A stretch of 64,000 nucleotides of DNA from Protaetiibacter sp. (GCA_030150265.1 JASLGG010000003.1:50320-114319), one strand, 5' to 3'; counted from the first letter of the stretch, positions 25,865-35,405 are shown. Program-made: numbers and translations. Notes: a model not told the origin generated them from the sequence alone.

Positions 25865-28800
25865 CGACCGGGATCTCCTCGGTGACGGGACCGGCCGCGA
25901 GCCCGACCATCCGCGCGATGCGGTCGGCGACGGCATCCGGGTCGGTGAACAGCTCGAAGGCGTGCACGCGCGCGTAGTGCCAGCCGAGGCGGCGCAGCAC
26001 CTCGGGGCGCAGGCGCAGCGCCTCGCGGAGGCTGCGGCCCGTGAACACGGAGTCGGTGTCGACGACGACGCACATGCCGCCGTTCGCGGCGACGAGCCCG
26101 AGCTTGCCCCGGTGCCCGAGGGCGACGCGCAGGCCGCGCGACTCGAGCCGGCGCGAGAGGTCGACGAGCATCGGGTCGGAGTCGTCGGGCAGCGGCGGCT
26201 CGGCGCGACGCGTGACGATCTCGCCGAGCAGCTCGGCGAGGGCGACGGCGCCGTGCTTCATGCGGGTCTCGTCGAGGTCGGACGGCTCCACGCAGGTGAC
26301 GATCACGAGCGAGCGGCGGGCGCGCGTCATGGCGACCGCGAGCAGCCGCTCGCCGCCGGGTCGCCCGAGCGCCCCGAAGTCGGAGAGCACGCGGCCGTGA
26401 GGGGTGCGCCCGTAGCCGAGCGAGAACACGACGCGGTCGCGGCTCTGCGCGACGGCCCGCTCGAGCGGCAGCACCGCGAACGGCTCGGCGCGCTCGCCGA
26501 GCACGAACTCGCTGAGCTGCGGATGCGCCGCCATCTTCGCGAGCACCGCGTCCATGACGCGCACGGCGTGCTTCTCGGACGCCGAGACGACCATGAGCGA
26601 CTCCTGCGGGCGCGTGCTCGCGTGCTCGACCACGAGCTCCACGACGCGCGCGACCTCGGCGTCGACCGACTCGACGGCGCCCGTGTCGGGGTCGGGGAGG
26701 CCGGTGCCGTTCTCGATGTAGTCGAGCGAGAGGCTGCCGTGCCCGAGGAACGAGCCCGCCCAGGGCAGGGCGTCGATCCGTCCGCCGTAGAAGCGGCGGT
26801 TGACGAGCTCGGCGAGGTCCTCGCCGCCCGCGCGGTAGCTGCGGGTGAGCGGCAGCACCGGCAGCACGGAGGCGAGCTGCGCAAAGGCGGAGCGGCCGTG
26901 CAGGTCGTCGGATGCCGGGTCGGCGGGCTCGGCGGATGCCGCCGCGGGCTCCTCGGCGGAGTCCGGCCCCGTGTCCGGCTCGCCGGTCGAGCCGTCGGCG
27001 TCGGCGTCCTCGAGCTCCGCCACGACGCGCACGGGCATCGTCGCGTACGGCGAAGGATAGGCGACCGCGACCGGCCCCTCCTCGCCGTCGTCGAGCCCGA
27101 TCCGGAACGGCGCCGGAGTCTGGGTGACAGGGTCGCCGAAGGCGATCACCTGCCGGGCGCGGCGGATGGCGCCCACGTTCTCGGCGATCGTCGTGGCTCC
27201 GGCGTCGACGAGCACCACGACGTCGACCGCCATGGTGTCGCTGACCCGGTCGACCTCGTACGGCGAGGCGAGCCACACGGGCGCCACGGTGCGCGAGAGG
27301 TGCGGAGCGAGGCGCTGCAGCGACTCGGCGTCGAGCTCGTCGGCGACGATGAGCTGCTTGAGCGCCGCCGCCTCGTCGGGCCAGTCGACGATGCCGATGC
27401 GCCAGTTCTCGGCGAGCTGCCAGGCCAGCAGGCCCGCGCTCCCCTGCGTGTGCGCCTCGTCGACGAGCCGGAAGTCGGCCTCGAGACGCTGCAGCACATC
27501 CGTCTTGGCGCCGAGCAGGGCGCGGTCGCTCGCGAGCAGCTCGTCGAGCGCCGAGCGCCACCAGGCGAGCTCGAGCTCGGCGGCGACCCGCTCCTCGGGC
27601 ACGTGCCGCGCCGCGAGGTCGGTGATGAGGGCGTCGAGGTCGAGCTCGCGAAGCTGCTGCACGAGCGCGCTGCGCTCCTGCAGGTTGTGCAGCACGTCGG
27701 AGTCGGCGGCGAGCTGCTCGAGCAGCTCGGCGAGCTGGTGCAGCGGCAGGCTCGCGAGCTGCGTCTCGCGCGTCGTGCGCCCGAGCGGGCCGTCGAGCTC
27801 GGCCAGGTCTGCCGACACCTGCTGCCAGGCCACCTGCACATCCGAGATGCCGGTCGGCACCTCGGGCGTGACGCCGGCTGCCACGTAGCGCTGCCAGAGG
27901 ATGCGCTGCTGCTGGATCGCGGTGAGCGCCTCGTGCAGGTCGCCCACGTGCATGCCGGGGCGCACGTACTCCTTGGCGAGCTTCTTGAGCCGGCGGCGGT
28001 TGGCGCCCGACATCTCGGGGGTGTCGCGACGCGAGGCGGTCGCGACGATGAGCTCGGAGAGCGAGCGGTCGAACACCGCGGGCTCGAACCTGTCGAGCGT
28101 GTCGCGCAGGTCGGTCAGCAGCCGCAGGTAGATGCCGAGCTCACCGATCGTGGTGAAGGGCCGCATCCGCGTCGACCCGATGACCTCGTTGGCCTTGATG
28201 AGCAACCGGGGCAGTGTGTCGGCGTGCAGGCGGCGGGCGAGCGCGTGCGCGCGCACGGCGTCGTCGCCCGAGGCGAACTGCGCGCCGTACCAGGGCGAGT
28301 CGCCGGGCCCGTAGCGGAACTCGCCGAGCCGGGCGGCCTCCACCATGGTGGCGGCGGCGCGGGCGCGGTCGGCGGCGAGCGCGCGCACGGCGTGCGGCGA
28401 GAGCCGCACGGTCGTGGTGGGCGCGTGCGGCAGCAGCGCGAGCCGGGAGAGCTCGGCGACGCACTCGAACACCGACACCCCGAGGCCGCCGTCGACGCGC
28501 GCGAGCGCCTCGCGGTAGTCGACGAGCACGCTGCGCAGCCGCACGAGCGCCTCGTCGACCTCGGCGAGCTGCGGCTGGGCGGCCTTCTCGGCGCGCGCGA
28601 TGCCGCGCACCACGTCACGCCGCAGGGTCGACGGCGACACCGCCATCCCCGCGAGGCCGACGTCTCCGAGGCGCTGCGCGATCCCGCGCAGGCTCGCGCG
28701 GCGGGGGCTCACGACGAGCACGCGCTTGTTCTGCCCGACCAGCATGCCGAGCGCGTTGACGATCGTCTGCGTGGCGCCGGTGCCCGGCATGGTGCGCACC

Positions 28801-29726
28801 ACGAGGGAGTTGCCCGCGGCGATCTGCGCGACGATGTGCTCCTGCTCCGCGTCCGCGTCGAGCAGCAGCACGTCGGTCGAGGGCTCGCGCCGGTCGGGGT
28901 CGGCGGCCTCGACGGGCTGGTAGCTCTCCTCGAGCGCCCACTTGGCGGTGGCATCCCCGGCGACGGCGTCGAGCACCGGGTGCTCGAGGCCCTTCGCGTC
29001 GGCGAGCAGCGCATCCGCGATCTCGGCGAAGGAGGAGACGACGAGGCGCGGCTGCACGACGATCTCGCCCAGGTGGCCGGTGAGGCGGCGCAGCTGGTCG
29101 ATGACCGCGTTGGGCTTGAAGGTGCCGTCGTCGTCCGACAGCGCCACGAAGGAGGCGGCGTCGAGCGAGATGCCGTACTGCGCCTCGAGCACCCGGGCGA
29201 GCGCCGGGTTGAGCTGGGCGGCGCCGCGCAGGCGCAGCTCGAAGTCGCGTCCGTGGCGGCGGATGGCGAGCGGCCGCAGCAGAAGCGGGGAGCAGTAGTC
29301 GACGTGCTCGTGGCGCCACCGCACGACGCCGATGCCGAGGTGCACCGCGTCGATGCCGCGGGTCGTGGCGAGCTCGAGGCCCTTCGCGGTGATGCGCTCG
29401 GCGGCGGTGCGGGCGCGCCGCAGGGCGAGATCGTCGCGGATGAGCTGCGACAGCAGCGTGCTCTTGCCCGTGATGAAGCGGGCCAGGCCGCCCGGGTGGG
29501 TCGTGGAGAGCTCGATGCGGGTCGTGGGGGTGTCGACGAAGTGCAGGAGCGACGAGGCACCGCCGAGCTCGGCGAGCTCGGCGCGCCAGGCATCGCGGGC
29601 GGGGTCGGCGACGGTGCGCGCCGGCGGGGTCGGGGCCGGCGCGAGCCGGGGCGCCGACGCCTCGGGTGCGAAGCGGCTCACCGGGATCTCCCCGGTCTCG
29701 TCATCGCGTCGATTGGCAGGCCACAC
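25842..29726 (-). CDS. Helicase-nuclease-like protein with degenerate ATPase and nuclease motifs
   Basis: Protein of 1294 aa from a GTG at 29726, probably leaderless (TATCGT just upstream). The architecture follows large DUF4011-type superfamily 1 helicases. At about residue 315 the Walker A loop reads MPGTGATQT where the family has GTGKSQT, so the catalytic Lys is missing. The Walker B region (~838) reads VVLVDAGATT, lacking the Asp-Glu pair. C-terminal helicase motifs are recognisable (LTRSYRAGGEDLAELVNRRF; AVAMTRARRSLVIVT). The last ~100 residues resemble the DUF559/MTES_1575 nuclease-like domain (LRPEVLRRLGW) but lack the usual acidic residues. The length, intact frame and normal codon use argue against a decaying gene. 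Function unknown. Confidence 0.75.
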   Translation of the reverse strand: MWPANRRDDETGEIPVSRFAPEASAPRLAPAPTPPARTVADPARDAWRAELAELGGASSLLHFVDTPTTRIELSTTHPGGLARFITGKSTLLSQLIRDDLALRRARTAAERITAKGLELATTRGIDAVHLGIGVVRWRHEHVDYCSPLLLRPLAIRRHGRDFELRLRGAAQLNPALARVLEAQYGISLDAASFVALSDDDGTFKPNAVIDQLRRLTGHLGEIVVQPRLVVSSFAEIADALLADAKGLEHPVLDAVAGDATAKWALEESYQPVEAADPDRREPSTDVLLLDADAEQEHIVAQIAAGNSLVVRTMPGTGATQTIVNALGMLVGQNKRVLVVSPRRASLRGIAQRLGDVGLAGMAVSPSTLRRDVVRGIARAEKAAQPQLAEVDEALVRLRSVLVDYREALARVDGGLGVSVFECVAELSRLALLPHAPTTTVRLSPHAVRALAADRARAAATMVEAARLGEFRYGPGDSPWYGAQFASGDDAVRAHALARRLHADTLPRLLIKANEVIGSTRMRPFTTIGELGIYLRLLTDLRDTLDRFEPAVFDRSLSELIVATASRRDTPEMSGANRRRLKKLAKEYVRPGMHVGDLHEALTAIQQQRILWQRYVAAGVTPEVPTGISDVQVAWQQVSADLAELDGPLGRTTRETQLASLPLHQLAELLEQLAADSDVLHNLQERSALVQQLRELDLDALITDLAARHVPEERVAAELELAWWRSALDELLASDRALLGAKTDVLQRLEADFRLVDEAHTQGSAGLLAWQLAENWRIGIVDWPDEAAALKQLIVADELDAESLQRLAPHLSRTVAPVWLASPYEVDRVSDTMAVDVVVLVDAGATTIAENVGAIRRARQVIAFGDPVTQTPAPFRIGLDDGEEGPVAVAYPSPYATMPVRVVAELEDADADGSTGEPDTGPDSAEEPAAASAEPADPASDDLHGRSAFAQLASVLPVLPLTRSYRAGGEDLAELVNRRFYGGRIDALPWAGSFLGHGSLSLDYIENGTGLPDPDTGAVESVDAEVARVVELVVEHASTRPQESLMVVSASEKHAVRVMDAVLAKMAAHPQLSEFVLGERAEPFAVLPLERAVAQSRDRVVFSLGYGRTPHGRVLSDFGALGRPGGERLLAVAMTRARRSLVIVTCVEPSDLDETRMKHGAVALAELLGEIVTRRAEPPLPDDSDPMLVDLSRRLESRGLRVALGHRGKLGLVAANGGMCVVVDTDSVFTGRSLREALRLRPEVLRRLGWHYARVHAFELFTDPDAVADRIARMVGLAAGPVTEEIPVVAGHTAG

Positions 29727-29794
29727 ACGGCCACGATAGGTGCCTCACCCCCCGGAGACCGGGAGCGAAACGCGCCGGATGCCGAGGCATCCGG

Positions 29795-30265
29795 TCAGGC
29801 GGCGAGCTCGAGGGTCATGAACACGCTGTGCGGATCGAGCGCGTAGTCGCCGAAAGGACCGGTCTCGACGAAGCCGGCACGCACATAGAGGCCGCGCGCC
29901 GGGGCGAAGAACTCCTGCGACCCGGTCTCGAGGCTCAGCCGCCCGTAGCCGCGTCCGCGCGCCTCGGCGAGCACGTGCTCGAGCAGCATCCGCCCGAACC
30001 CGCGCCCCCGCGCGGCACCCGAGGTGCGCATCGACTTGAGCTCGCCGTGATCGGGCGCGAGCTCCTTGAGCGCGACGCAGCCGAGCACCTCGTCGCCCGC
30101 CGCGAGCACCCAGAAGCTCACGGAGGGATGCCGCAGCCCCGAGACGTCGAGCGCGTGGACACTCTCGGGCGGCGAGGTGGCGTGCATGTCGGCGAGGTGC
30201 TCCTCGAGGAGCCGCAGCACGCGCGGGTCGGCGAGGTCGCCGGGTGCGATCACGGGAGTTCTCAT
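29795..30265 (-). CDS. GNAT-family N-acetyltransferase
   Basis: Protein of 156 aa starting at an ATG that overlaps the phosphoketolase stop (ATGA). GNAT features include FWVLAAGDEVLGCVAL, the acetyl-CoA loop RTSGAARGRGFGRMLLEHVL, and the C-terminal FFAPARGLYVRAGFVETGPF. It resembles small-molecule acetyltransferases of the YafP/PaiA type; the substrate is unknown. Last gene of the DUF488-xfp-GNAT operon. Confidence 0.85.
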   Translation of the reverse strand: MRTPVIAPGDLADPRVLRLLEEHLADMHATSPPESVHALDVSGLRHPSVSFWVLAAGDEVLGCVALKELAPDHGELKSMRTSGAARGRGFGRMLLEHVLAEARGRGYGRLSLETGSQEFFAPARGLYVRAGFVETGPFGDYALDPHSVFMTLELAA

Positions 30266-32637
30266 CGGCCCCATCCTGCCGGCCATCTCCAGTCGGCGAT
30301 CTCCGGCGGGTCCTCGCCGTGCTCCCGGGTGTAGGCGCGGGCGCGCAGCCGGGTGTCCACGAGCTCCTGCCGCAGCCCCGCATAGCGCTCCGCGAGACCG
30401 GGCACGCGATCGATCACGTCGATCGCGAGGTGGAAGCGGTCGAGGTCGTTGAGCATCACCATGTCGAACGGCGTCGTGGTGGTGCCGCGCTCGAGGTAGC
30501 CGCGCACGTGCAGGTTGTCGTGGTTGCGACGGCGGTAGGCGAGCCGGTGCACGAGCCAGGGGTAGCCGTGGAAGGCGAACACGACGGGCCGGGACGTCGT
30601 GAAGAGGGCGTCGAACTCGGCATCCGGCATGCCGTGCGGATGCTGCTCCGCGGTCTGCAGGCGCATGAGGTCGACGACGTTCACGACGCGCATCCGCAGC
30701 TCCGGGATGCGCTCGCGCAGCAGCGCGGCGGCGGCGAGCGTCTCGAGCGTGGGCACGTCGCCCGCGCAGGCGAGCACGACATCCGGCTCCTCCCCCGCCG
30801 CCTCGGTGCCCGCCCAGGGCAGGATGCCGAGGCCGCGGGTGCAGTGCGCGATCGCCTCGTCCATCGTGAGCCACTGCGGCTGCGGCTGCTTGCCCGCCAC
30901 GACCACGTTGACGTAGTCCACCGAGCGCAGGCAGTGGTCGGCGGTCGAGAGCAGGGTGTTGGCGTCGAACGGCAGGTAGACGCGCACGACGTCCGCGCTC
31001 TTGTTGACGACGACGTCGAGGAAGCCGGGGTCCTGGTGGGTGAAGCCGTTGTGGTCCTGCCGCCAGACGTGGCTCGACAGCAGGTAGGTGAGGCTCGAGA
31101 TGGAGCGGCGCCACGGGATGTGCCGGCAGGCCTCGAGCCACTTGGCGTGCTGGTTGAACATCGAGTCGACGATGTGCACGAACGCCTCGTAGCTGTTGAG
31201 CAGCCCGTGCCGCCCGGTCAGCAGGTAGCCCTCGAGCCAGCCCTCGCACTGGTGCTCGCTCAGCATCTCCATGACACGCCCGCGCGGCGCGAGGTCGACG
31301 TCGAGCGGGTCGTACTCGCCGAGCCACTGCTTCGCCGTCGCCTCGTACACGGCGGGCGCGAGCCGGTTGGAGGCGGTCTCGTCGGGTCCGAAGATGCGGA
31401 AGGTGTCGGGGTTCTCGCGGATCACGTCGGCGAGCCAGCGGCCCAGGATCGCGGTGGCCTGCGCATCCGTCGCCCCCGGCTCGGGCACGACGATGCCGTA
31501 GCCGCGGAAGTCGGGCAGCCGCAGCGGGGTGCGCAGCAGGCCGCCGTTCGCGACCGGGTTGGCGCTCATCCGGCGGTCGCCCGCGGGGGCCATCGCGCGC
31601 GCCTCGGGCACGACCGCGCCGTGCTCGTCGAACAGCTCCTCGGGGCGGTAGGAGCGCATCCAGTGCTCGAGCACGGCGAGGTGCTCCTCGGTGTCGCGCG
31701 CGCTCGCGAGTGGCACCTGGTGGGCGCGGAAGGTGCCCTCGACCGGCACACCGTCGATCTCGGCCGGGCAGGTCCACCCCTTGGGCGTGCGCAGGATGAT
31801 CATGGGCCAGCGGGGCCGGCGCTCGTCGCCCGCCCGGGCGCGCTCCTTGATCTCGCGGATGCGGTCGAGCACCTCGTCGAGCACCGGCGCGAAACGCTCG
31901 TGCATCGCGCACGGGTCCTCCCGGTCGAAGCCGCCCGCCACGAGGAACGGCTCGTAGCCGTAGCCGCGGAACAGTTCGAGCAGCTCGTGCTCGGGGATGC
32001 GGGCGAGCACGGCGGGATTGGCGATCTTGTAGCCGTTGAGGTGCAGGATCGGCAGCACGACGCCGTCGGTGGCCGGGTTGAGGAACTTGTTGGAGTGCCA
32101 GCTCGTGGCGAGCGGGCCCGTCTCCGCCTCGCCGTCGCCGACCACGCACGCGACCACCAGGTCCGGGTTGTCGAACGCGGCGCCGAAGGCGTGGCTGAGG
32201 GAGTAGCCGAGCTCGCCGCCCTCGTGGATCGAGCCGGGGGTGTCGGGGGCCGCGTGGCTCGGGATGCCGCCGGGGAAGGAGAAGCGGCGGAACATCCGGC
32301 GCACGCCCTGCTCGCTGAAGTCGACCTCCGGGTACACCTCGGTGTAGCTGCCGTCGAGGTAGGAGTTGGCGACCATGCCCGGCCCGCCGTGGCCCGGGCC
32401 CGTGACGTAGATCATGTCGAGGTCGCGTTCCCGGATGGCGCGGTTGAGGTGCGCATAGAGGAAGTTGAGGCCCGGCGTGGTTCCCCAGTGCCCGAGCAGG
32501 CGCGGCTTGACGTGCTCGCGGCGCAGCGGCTCGCGCAGCAGCGGGTTCGCGAGCAGGTAGATCTGCCCCACGCTGAGGTAGTTGGCGGCGCGCCACCACG
32601 CGTCGATCCGGTCGATCGTTGCGGCGTCGGCGGTCAT
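30262..32637 (-). CDS. xfp: Phosphoketolase (xylulose-5-P/fructose-6-P)
   Basis: Protein of 791 aa, the standard length for Xfp. It cleaves xylulose-5-P or fructose-6-P with phosphate to acetyl-phosphate and glyceraldehyde-3-P or erythrose-4-P, using thiamine diphosphate. The signatures are intact: N-terminal WWRAANYLSVGQIYLL, GHWGTTPGLNF, GPGHGGPGMVANSYLDGSY, EGGELGYSLSHAFGA, GDGEAETGPLATSWH, and SYEAFVHIVDSM. The ATG overlaps the DUF488 stop (ATGA) and its own stop overlaps the GNAT start. It would give the cell a bypass producing acetyl-phosphate from sugar phosphates. Confidence 0.96.
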   Translation of the reverse strand: MTADAATIDRIDAWWRAANYLSVGQIYLLANPLLREPLRREHVKPRLLGHWGTTPGLNFLYAHLNRAIRERDLDMIYVTGPGHGGPGMVANSYLDGSYTEVYPEVDFSEQGVRRMFRRFSFPGGIPSHAAPDTPGSIHEGGELGYSLSHAFGAAFDNPDLVVACVVGDGEAETGPLATSWHSNKFLNPATDGVVLPILHLNGYKIANPAVLARIPEHELLELFRGYGYEPFLVAGGFDREDPCAMHERFAPVLDEVLDRIREIKERARAGDERRPRWPMIILRTPKGWTCPAEIDGVPVEGTFRAHQVPLASARDTEEHLAVLEHWMRSYRPEELFDEHGAVVPEARAMAPAGDRRMSANPVANGGLLRTPLRLPDFRGYGIVVPEPGATDAQATAILGRWLADVIRENPDTFRIFGPDETASNRLAPAVYEATAKQWLGEYDPLDVDLAPRGRVMEMLSEHQCEGWLEGYLLTGRHGLLNSYEAFVHIVDSMFNQHAKWLEACRHIPWRRSISSLTYLLSSHVWRQDHNGFTHQDPGFLDVVVNKSADVVRVYLPFDANTLLSTADHCLRSVDYVNVVVAGKQPQPQWLTMDEAIAHCTRGLGILPWAGTEAAGEEPDVVLACAGDVPTLETLAAAALLRERIPELRMRVVNVVDLMRLQTAEQHPHGMPDAEFDALFTTSRPVVFAFHGYPWLVHRLAYRRRNHDNLHVRGYLERGTTTTPFDMVMLNDLDRFHLAIDVIDRVPGLAERYAGLRQELVDTRLRARAYTREHGEDPPEIADWRWPAGWGR

Positions 32638-32996
32638 GACGACGCCTCCCGCTCCTCCAGGTATCCGCGCAGCACGACCGCCTGGTTGTGCTCGGCGTCG
32701 TGGGCGCTGTAGAGCAGCGTCACGCGGTCGTGGGCCCGGACGGCGTCGAGCGCCTCCGCCACGAACGGCCGCTCGTCGAGCTCCCCGCGGTAGCGGGCCG
32801 CGAACTCGTCGAAGCGGGCGGGGTCGTGGTGCCAGTCGACCCGCAGCTCGTCGGACGGCGACAGCTCCTTCCACCAGGCGTCGAGCAGGGCGCGTTCCTT
32901 CGACACCCCGCGTGGCCAGAGCCTGTCGACGAGCGCGCGGTAGCCGTCCGCGGCATCCGGCTCGTCGTAGATGCGCTTGATCACGAGTTCGCCCAT
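32634..32996 (-). CDS. DUF488 family protein
   Basis: Protein of 120 aa with the DUF488 hallmarks IKRIYDEP, DGYRALVDRLWPRGVSKE, LDAWWKELSPSDELR, DPARFDEFAARYRGEL and TLLYSAHDAEHNQAVVL. The family is small, cytoplasmic and of unknown function, and is often near stress or redox genes. It is the first gene of the xfp operon. A promoter directly upstream suggests a leaderless ATG. Confidence 0.88.
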   Translation of the reverse strand: MGELVIKRIYDEPDAADGYRALVDRLWPRGVSKERALLDAWWKELSPSDELRVDWHHDPARFDEFAARYRGELDERPFVAEALDAVRAHDRVTLLYSAHDAEHNQAVVLRGYLEEREASS

Positions 32997-33002
32997 GGTC
33001 CG

Positions 33003-33031
33003 ATGCTCCGCCCGTATCCGGGCGAGGTCAA
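33003..33031 (-). promoter_or_regulatory. Promoter of the DUF488-xfp operon with a palindrome in the spacer
   Basis: On the minus strand TTGACC (33026-33031) and GAGCAT (33003-33008) are 17 bp apart and the ATG at 32996 follows 6 nt later. The spacer holds an inverted repeat, CGCCCG-TATC-CGGGCG (33009-33024), which would place a bound dimer between the -35 and -10 boxes. A repressor site is inferred. Confidence 0.5.
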
Positions 33032-33053
33032 TGCCCGGATGCGGCGGGCGGCC

Positions 33054-33455
33054 TCAGAGCTTCTCGAGCAGCGCCGCGACCTTGGCGAGCCGCTCGCGCG
33101 CGAGCGCGGCCGCCTCCTCCGACGCCGCGCTCTTCACGGCGCTCGCCAGGATGTCGTAGATCACGAGCTCGGCCCAGCGCGGGGCGTCCTCGTCGGACTG
33201 CGCCCGGATCTGGTGCTCCATCGTGAAGGTCACGTGCCCCGTCGCCGGCTCGTACTGCACGAGCAGTCCCCGCCACGTCTCGTCGTCGGGGAAGCACAGC
33301 GCCTTGAGCCCGGGAAGCACCTCGAACTCGGCGCAGAACTCCAGCCCGTCGGGGTTCGGCGGCAGCGTGCCCACCTTCGGGTTCATCTCGGGGAGGCTCC
33401 AGGCGAGGGTCTCGACGAGGTCCCGCGCCCGCTTCTTCTCCGCCCGTGTCGCCAT
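33054..33455 (-). CDS. Conserved hypothetical protein, 133 aa
   Basis: A soluble 133-aa protein beginning MATRAEKKRARDLVETLAW, with a central acidic/aromatic region (PDDETWRGLLVQYEPATGHV) and a C-terminal Ala/Glu-rich helix (ASEEAAALARERLAKVAALL). There is no signal peptide or membrane segment. The family is not recognised. Codon use is normal for the window, which supports it being a real gene. Divergent from the PAP2 gene. Confidence 0.6.
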   Translation of the reverse strand: MATRAEKKRARDLVETLAWSLPEMNPKVGTLPPNPDGLEFCAEFEVLPGLKALCFPDDETWRGLLVQYEPATGHVTFTMEHQIRAQSDEDAPRWAELVIYDILASAVKSAASEEAAALARERLAKVAALLEKL

Positions 33456-33551
33456 GCGACAAAGCTACCGGGACGGCGACACCCCATGGAACGCCGCGCG
33501 ACGCGCCGACGCACAGCACGCATCCAGCGTCGGGCGGACGACAATCGACCC

Positions 33552-34241
33552 GTGAGCCCGACATCCGATCGCATCGCCCGCCCGCCGCACCCGGCCTGGC
33601 CTCAGCCGCCCGCGCGGCTGCCGATCGCCGCGGTGGTGAGCGCGGCCGGACTCGTGGCGGTGCTCGTGTGGGGCCTGCTCGTGCGCGACGACACCTCGGC
33701 GCTCGGCTTCCTGGTGTGGTTCAACGGGCTGCGCAACCCGCTGCTCGACGGCCTCGCGGCCGTCGTCGCGGTGGGCCTCTCCCCCGCGGCGGCCGTCGCG
33801 ATCGGCGTGCTGTTCGCGCTGCTCGTCGCCTGGCGCACCCGCAGCATCCTCGTCGGGCTCGGCGCCGGGTTCGCGGTGGCGGCCGGATGGCTGAGCAGCG
33901 GCGCGATCAAGGTGATCGTCGACCGTCCGCGCCCCGACTGGGCGGCGCTGACCAACCACATCGGCGTCGCGGAGACGGATGCCAGCTTCCCGAGCGGGCA
34001 CGTCGCGTTCGCCGCCTCGCTCGCCGTCGTGGCGACGCTGCTCGTGTGGCGCACGCGGCACCGCTGGTGGGTCATGGCGGCCGGGCTCGTGCTCACCGCG
34101 CTCGCGGCGGTCGGGCGCCTCTACGCGGGCGTGCACGACCCGAGCGACGTGATCGCGGCGGCGCTGTGCGGCCTGTTCGGCGGCGTGCTCGCCTATGCGG
34201 TGGCGGGGTGGCTGCTGGGGCGCATCCGCGCCGCGAGGTGA
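33552..34241 (+). CDS. PAP2-family membrane phosphatase
   Basis: Protein of 229 aa from a GTG with GACAAT 6 nt upstream (probably leaderless). Five to six helices carry the three PAP2 motifs: KVIVDRPRP, SFPSGH, and GRLYAGVHDPSDV with the catalytic His. It should dephosphorylate a lipid phosphate, such as undecaprenyl-pyrophosphate or phosphatidic acid, at the outer membrane face; the substrate is not readable. A stretch of a related gene reappears about 1.6 kb away at 35602-35672. Convergent with the desaturase. Confidence 0.9.
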   Translation: MSPTSDRIARPPHPAWPQPPARLPIAAVVSAAGLVAVLVWGLLVRDDTSALGFLVWFNGLRNPLLDGLAAVVAVGLSPAAAVAIGVLFALLVAWRTRSILVGLGAGFAVAAGWLSSGAIKVIVDRPRPDWAALTNHIGVAETDASFPSGHVAFAASLAVVATLLVWRTRHRWWVMAAGLVLTALAAVGRLYAGVHDPSDVIAAALCGLFGGVLAYAVAGWLLGRIRAAR

Positions 34242-34256
34242 TCGCCGGCCCTGCGG

Positions 34257-35405
34257 CTATGCGCGGCGATAGCGCGCGACGAGCGGGCAGACGAACGGAT
34301 CCCGCGCGGCGAGACCGACACGGTGCATGTGGCGCACGACCGCGGCGTGGGCTGCGGCGAGGCTCGTCTCCGTGTAGGGCACGTCGTGCCGGCGGCTGTG
34401 CTCGCGGACCATCTCGCGCGCACGGGCGAGATAGGGGCGGGCCATGCTCGGGAAGAGGTGGTGCTCGACCTGGTAGTTGAGCCCGCCCAGCAGCGCGCTC
34501 GCCCAGAACCCGCCGCTGATGTTGCGCGAGGTGCGCACCTGCCGCGCGAAGAAGTCGAGGCGCACCTCGCGGGCGATGATCGGCATCCCCGTGTGGTTGA
34601 CGGCGAACGAGGTGCCCATGTACAGGCCGAACACGGCGAACTGCACGCCGAGGAAGGCGAACGCCATCCCCAGCGGCAGCATCCAGAACACGGCCCCGAA
34701 CAGGACGGCGAACCGCAGGGCGAGCAGGCTCAGCTCGAGCCAGCGCCCGTCGACCTTGCGCCGCTCGACGAGCGAGCGCACCGAGAGCACGTGCAGGTTG
34801 AGGCCCTCGAGCAACAGCAGAGGGTAGAAGAGCCAACCCTGACGCCGCGTCACCATCGCCAGCAGCCCCCGCTGACTCGCGGCCGACTCCTCCGTGAAGG
34901 CGACCACGTCGACGCGGATGTCGGGGTCCTTGTCGACGCGGTTCGGGTTGGCGTGGTGACGGGTGTGCTTGGTCATCCACCACTGGTAGCTCATGCCCAC
35001 GCCCAGCACGCCGACCCATCGCCCGAGGCGATCGTTCGCCCGACCCGAGGCGAGCACCTGGCGATGCGAGGCCTCATGGGCGAGGAACGCCGCCTGCGTG
35101 AAGATCAGGCCGAGCGCGGCGGCGATCAGCAGCTGGAACCAGCTCGCGCCGAGCAGCACGAACCCGGCGACGGCGCCGCCGAGCGCCAGCACCAGCCCCG
35201 CGCCGAGCAGCAGGTAGAACCATCGCGCGCGGCGCAGCAGACCCGCTTCGCGAACGGATGCGGAGAGCGCCGTGAAGGTGCTGGTCGGATCGAGCGCATC
35301 GCCCGAGCGAGAGCGGGTGGTGAGGATGCGGGGCGACGGCGATGTCGCGGGTATGGAGGACAAACGATCATCCGATCGATCGGGCCGAGGCCGGGCGGCA
35401 GCCAA
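34257..35405 (-). CDS. Membrane fatty acid desaturase
   Basis: Up to 382 aa; both plausible starts are TTG (35405, or 35363 giving 368 aa). The three histidine boxes of membrane di-iron desaturases are present: HEASH, HTRHH and QVEHHLFP, with paired helices before and after. It should introduce a double bond into membrane acyl chains using O2 and an electron donor; regiospecificity cannot be read. A TAGGCT upstream on the minus strand (35430 region) is a possible -10 box. Single-gene unit between PAP2 and tRNA-Arg. Confidence 0.88.
   Translation of the reverse strand: MAAARPRPDRSDDRLSSIPATSPSPRILTTRSRSGDALDPTSTFTALSASVREAGLLRRARWFYLLLGAGLVLALGGAVAGFVLLGASWFQLLIAAALGLIFTQAAFLAHEASHRQVLASGRANDRLGRWVGVLGVGMSYQWWMTKHTRHHANPNRVDKDPDIRVDVVAFTEESAASQRGLLAMVTRRQGWLFYPLLLLEGLNLHVLSVRSLVERRKVDGRWLELSLLALRFAVLFGAVFWMLPLGMAFAFLGVQFAVFGLYMGTSFAVNHTGMPIIAREVRLDFFARQVRTSRNISGGFWASALLGGLNYQVEHHLFPSMARPYLARAREMVREHSRRHDVPYTETSLAAAHAAVVRHMHRVGLAARDPFVCPLVARYRRA

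Noticed and set aside
25436..25885. A protein with 27-residue repeats (ATALVPHSGAAPRT) from the tandem repeat.
   Set aside because: Both strands read open through the repeat, no ribosome site is present, and arm changes follow base pairing, not codon conservation.
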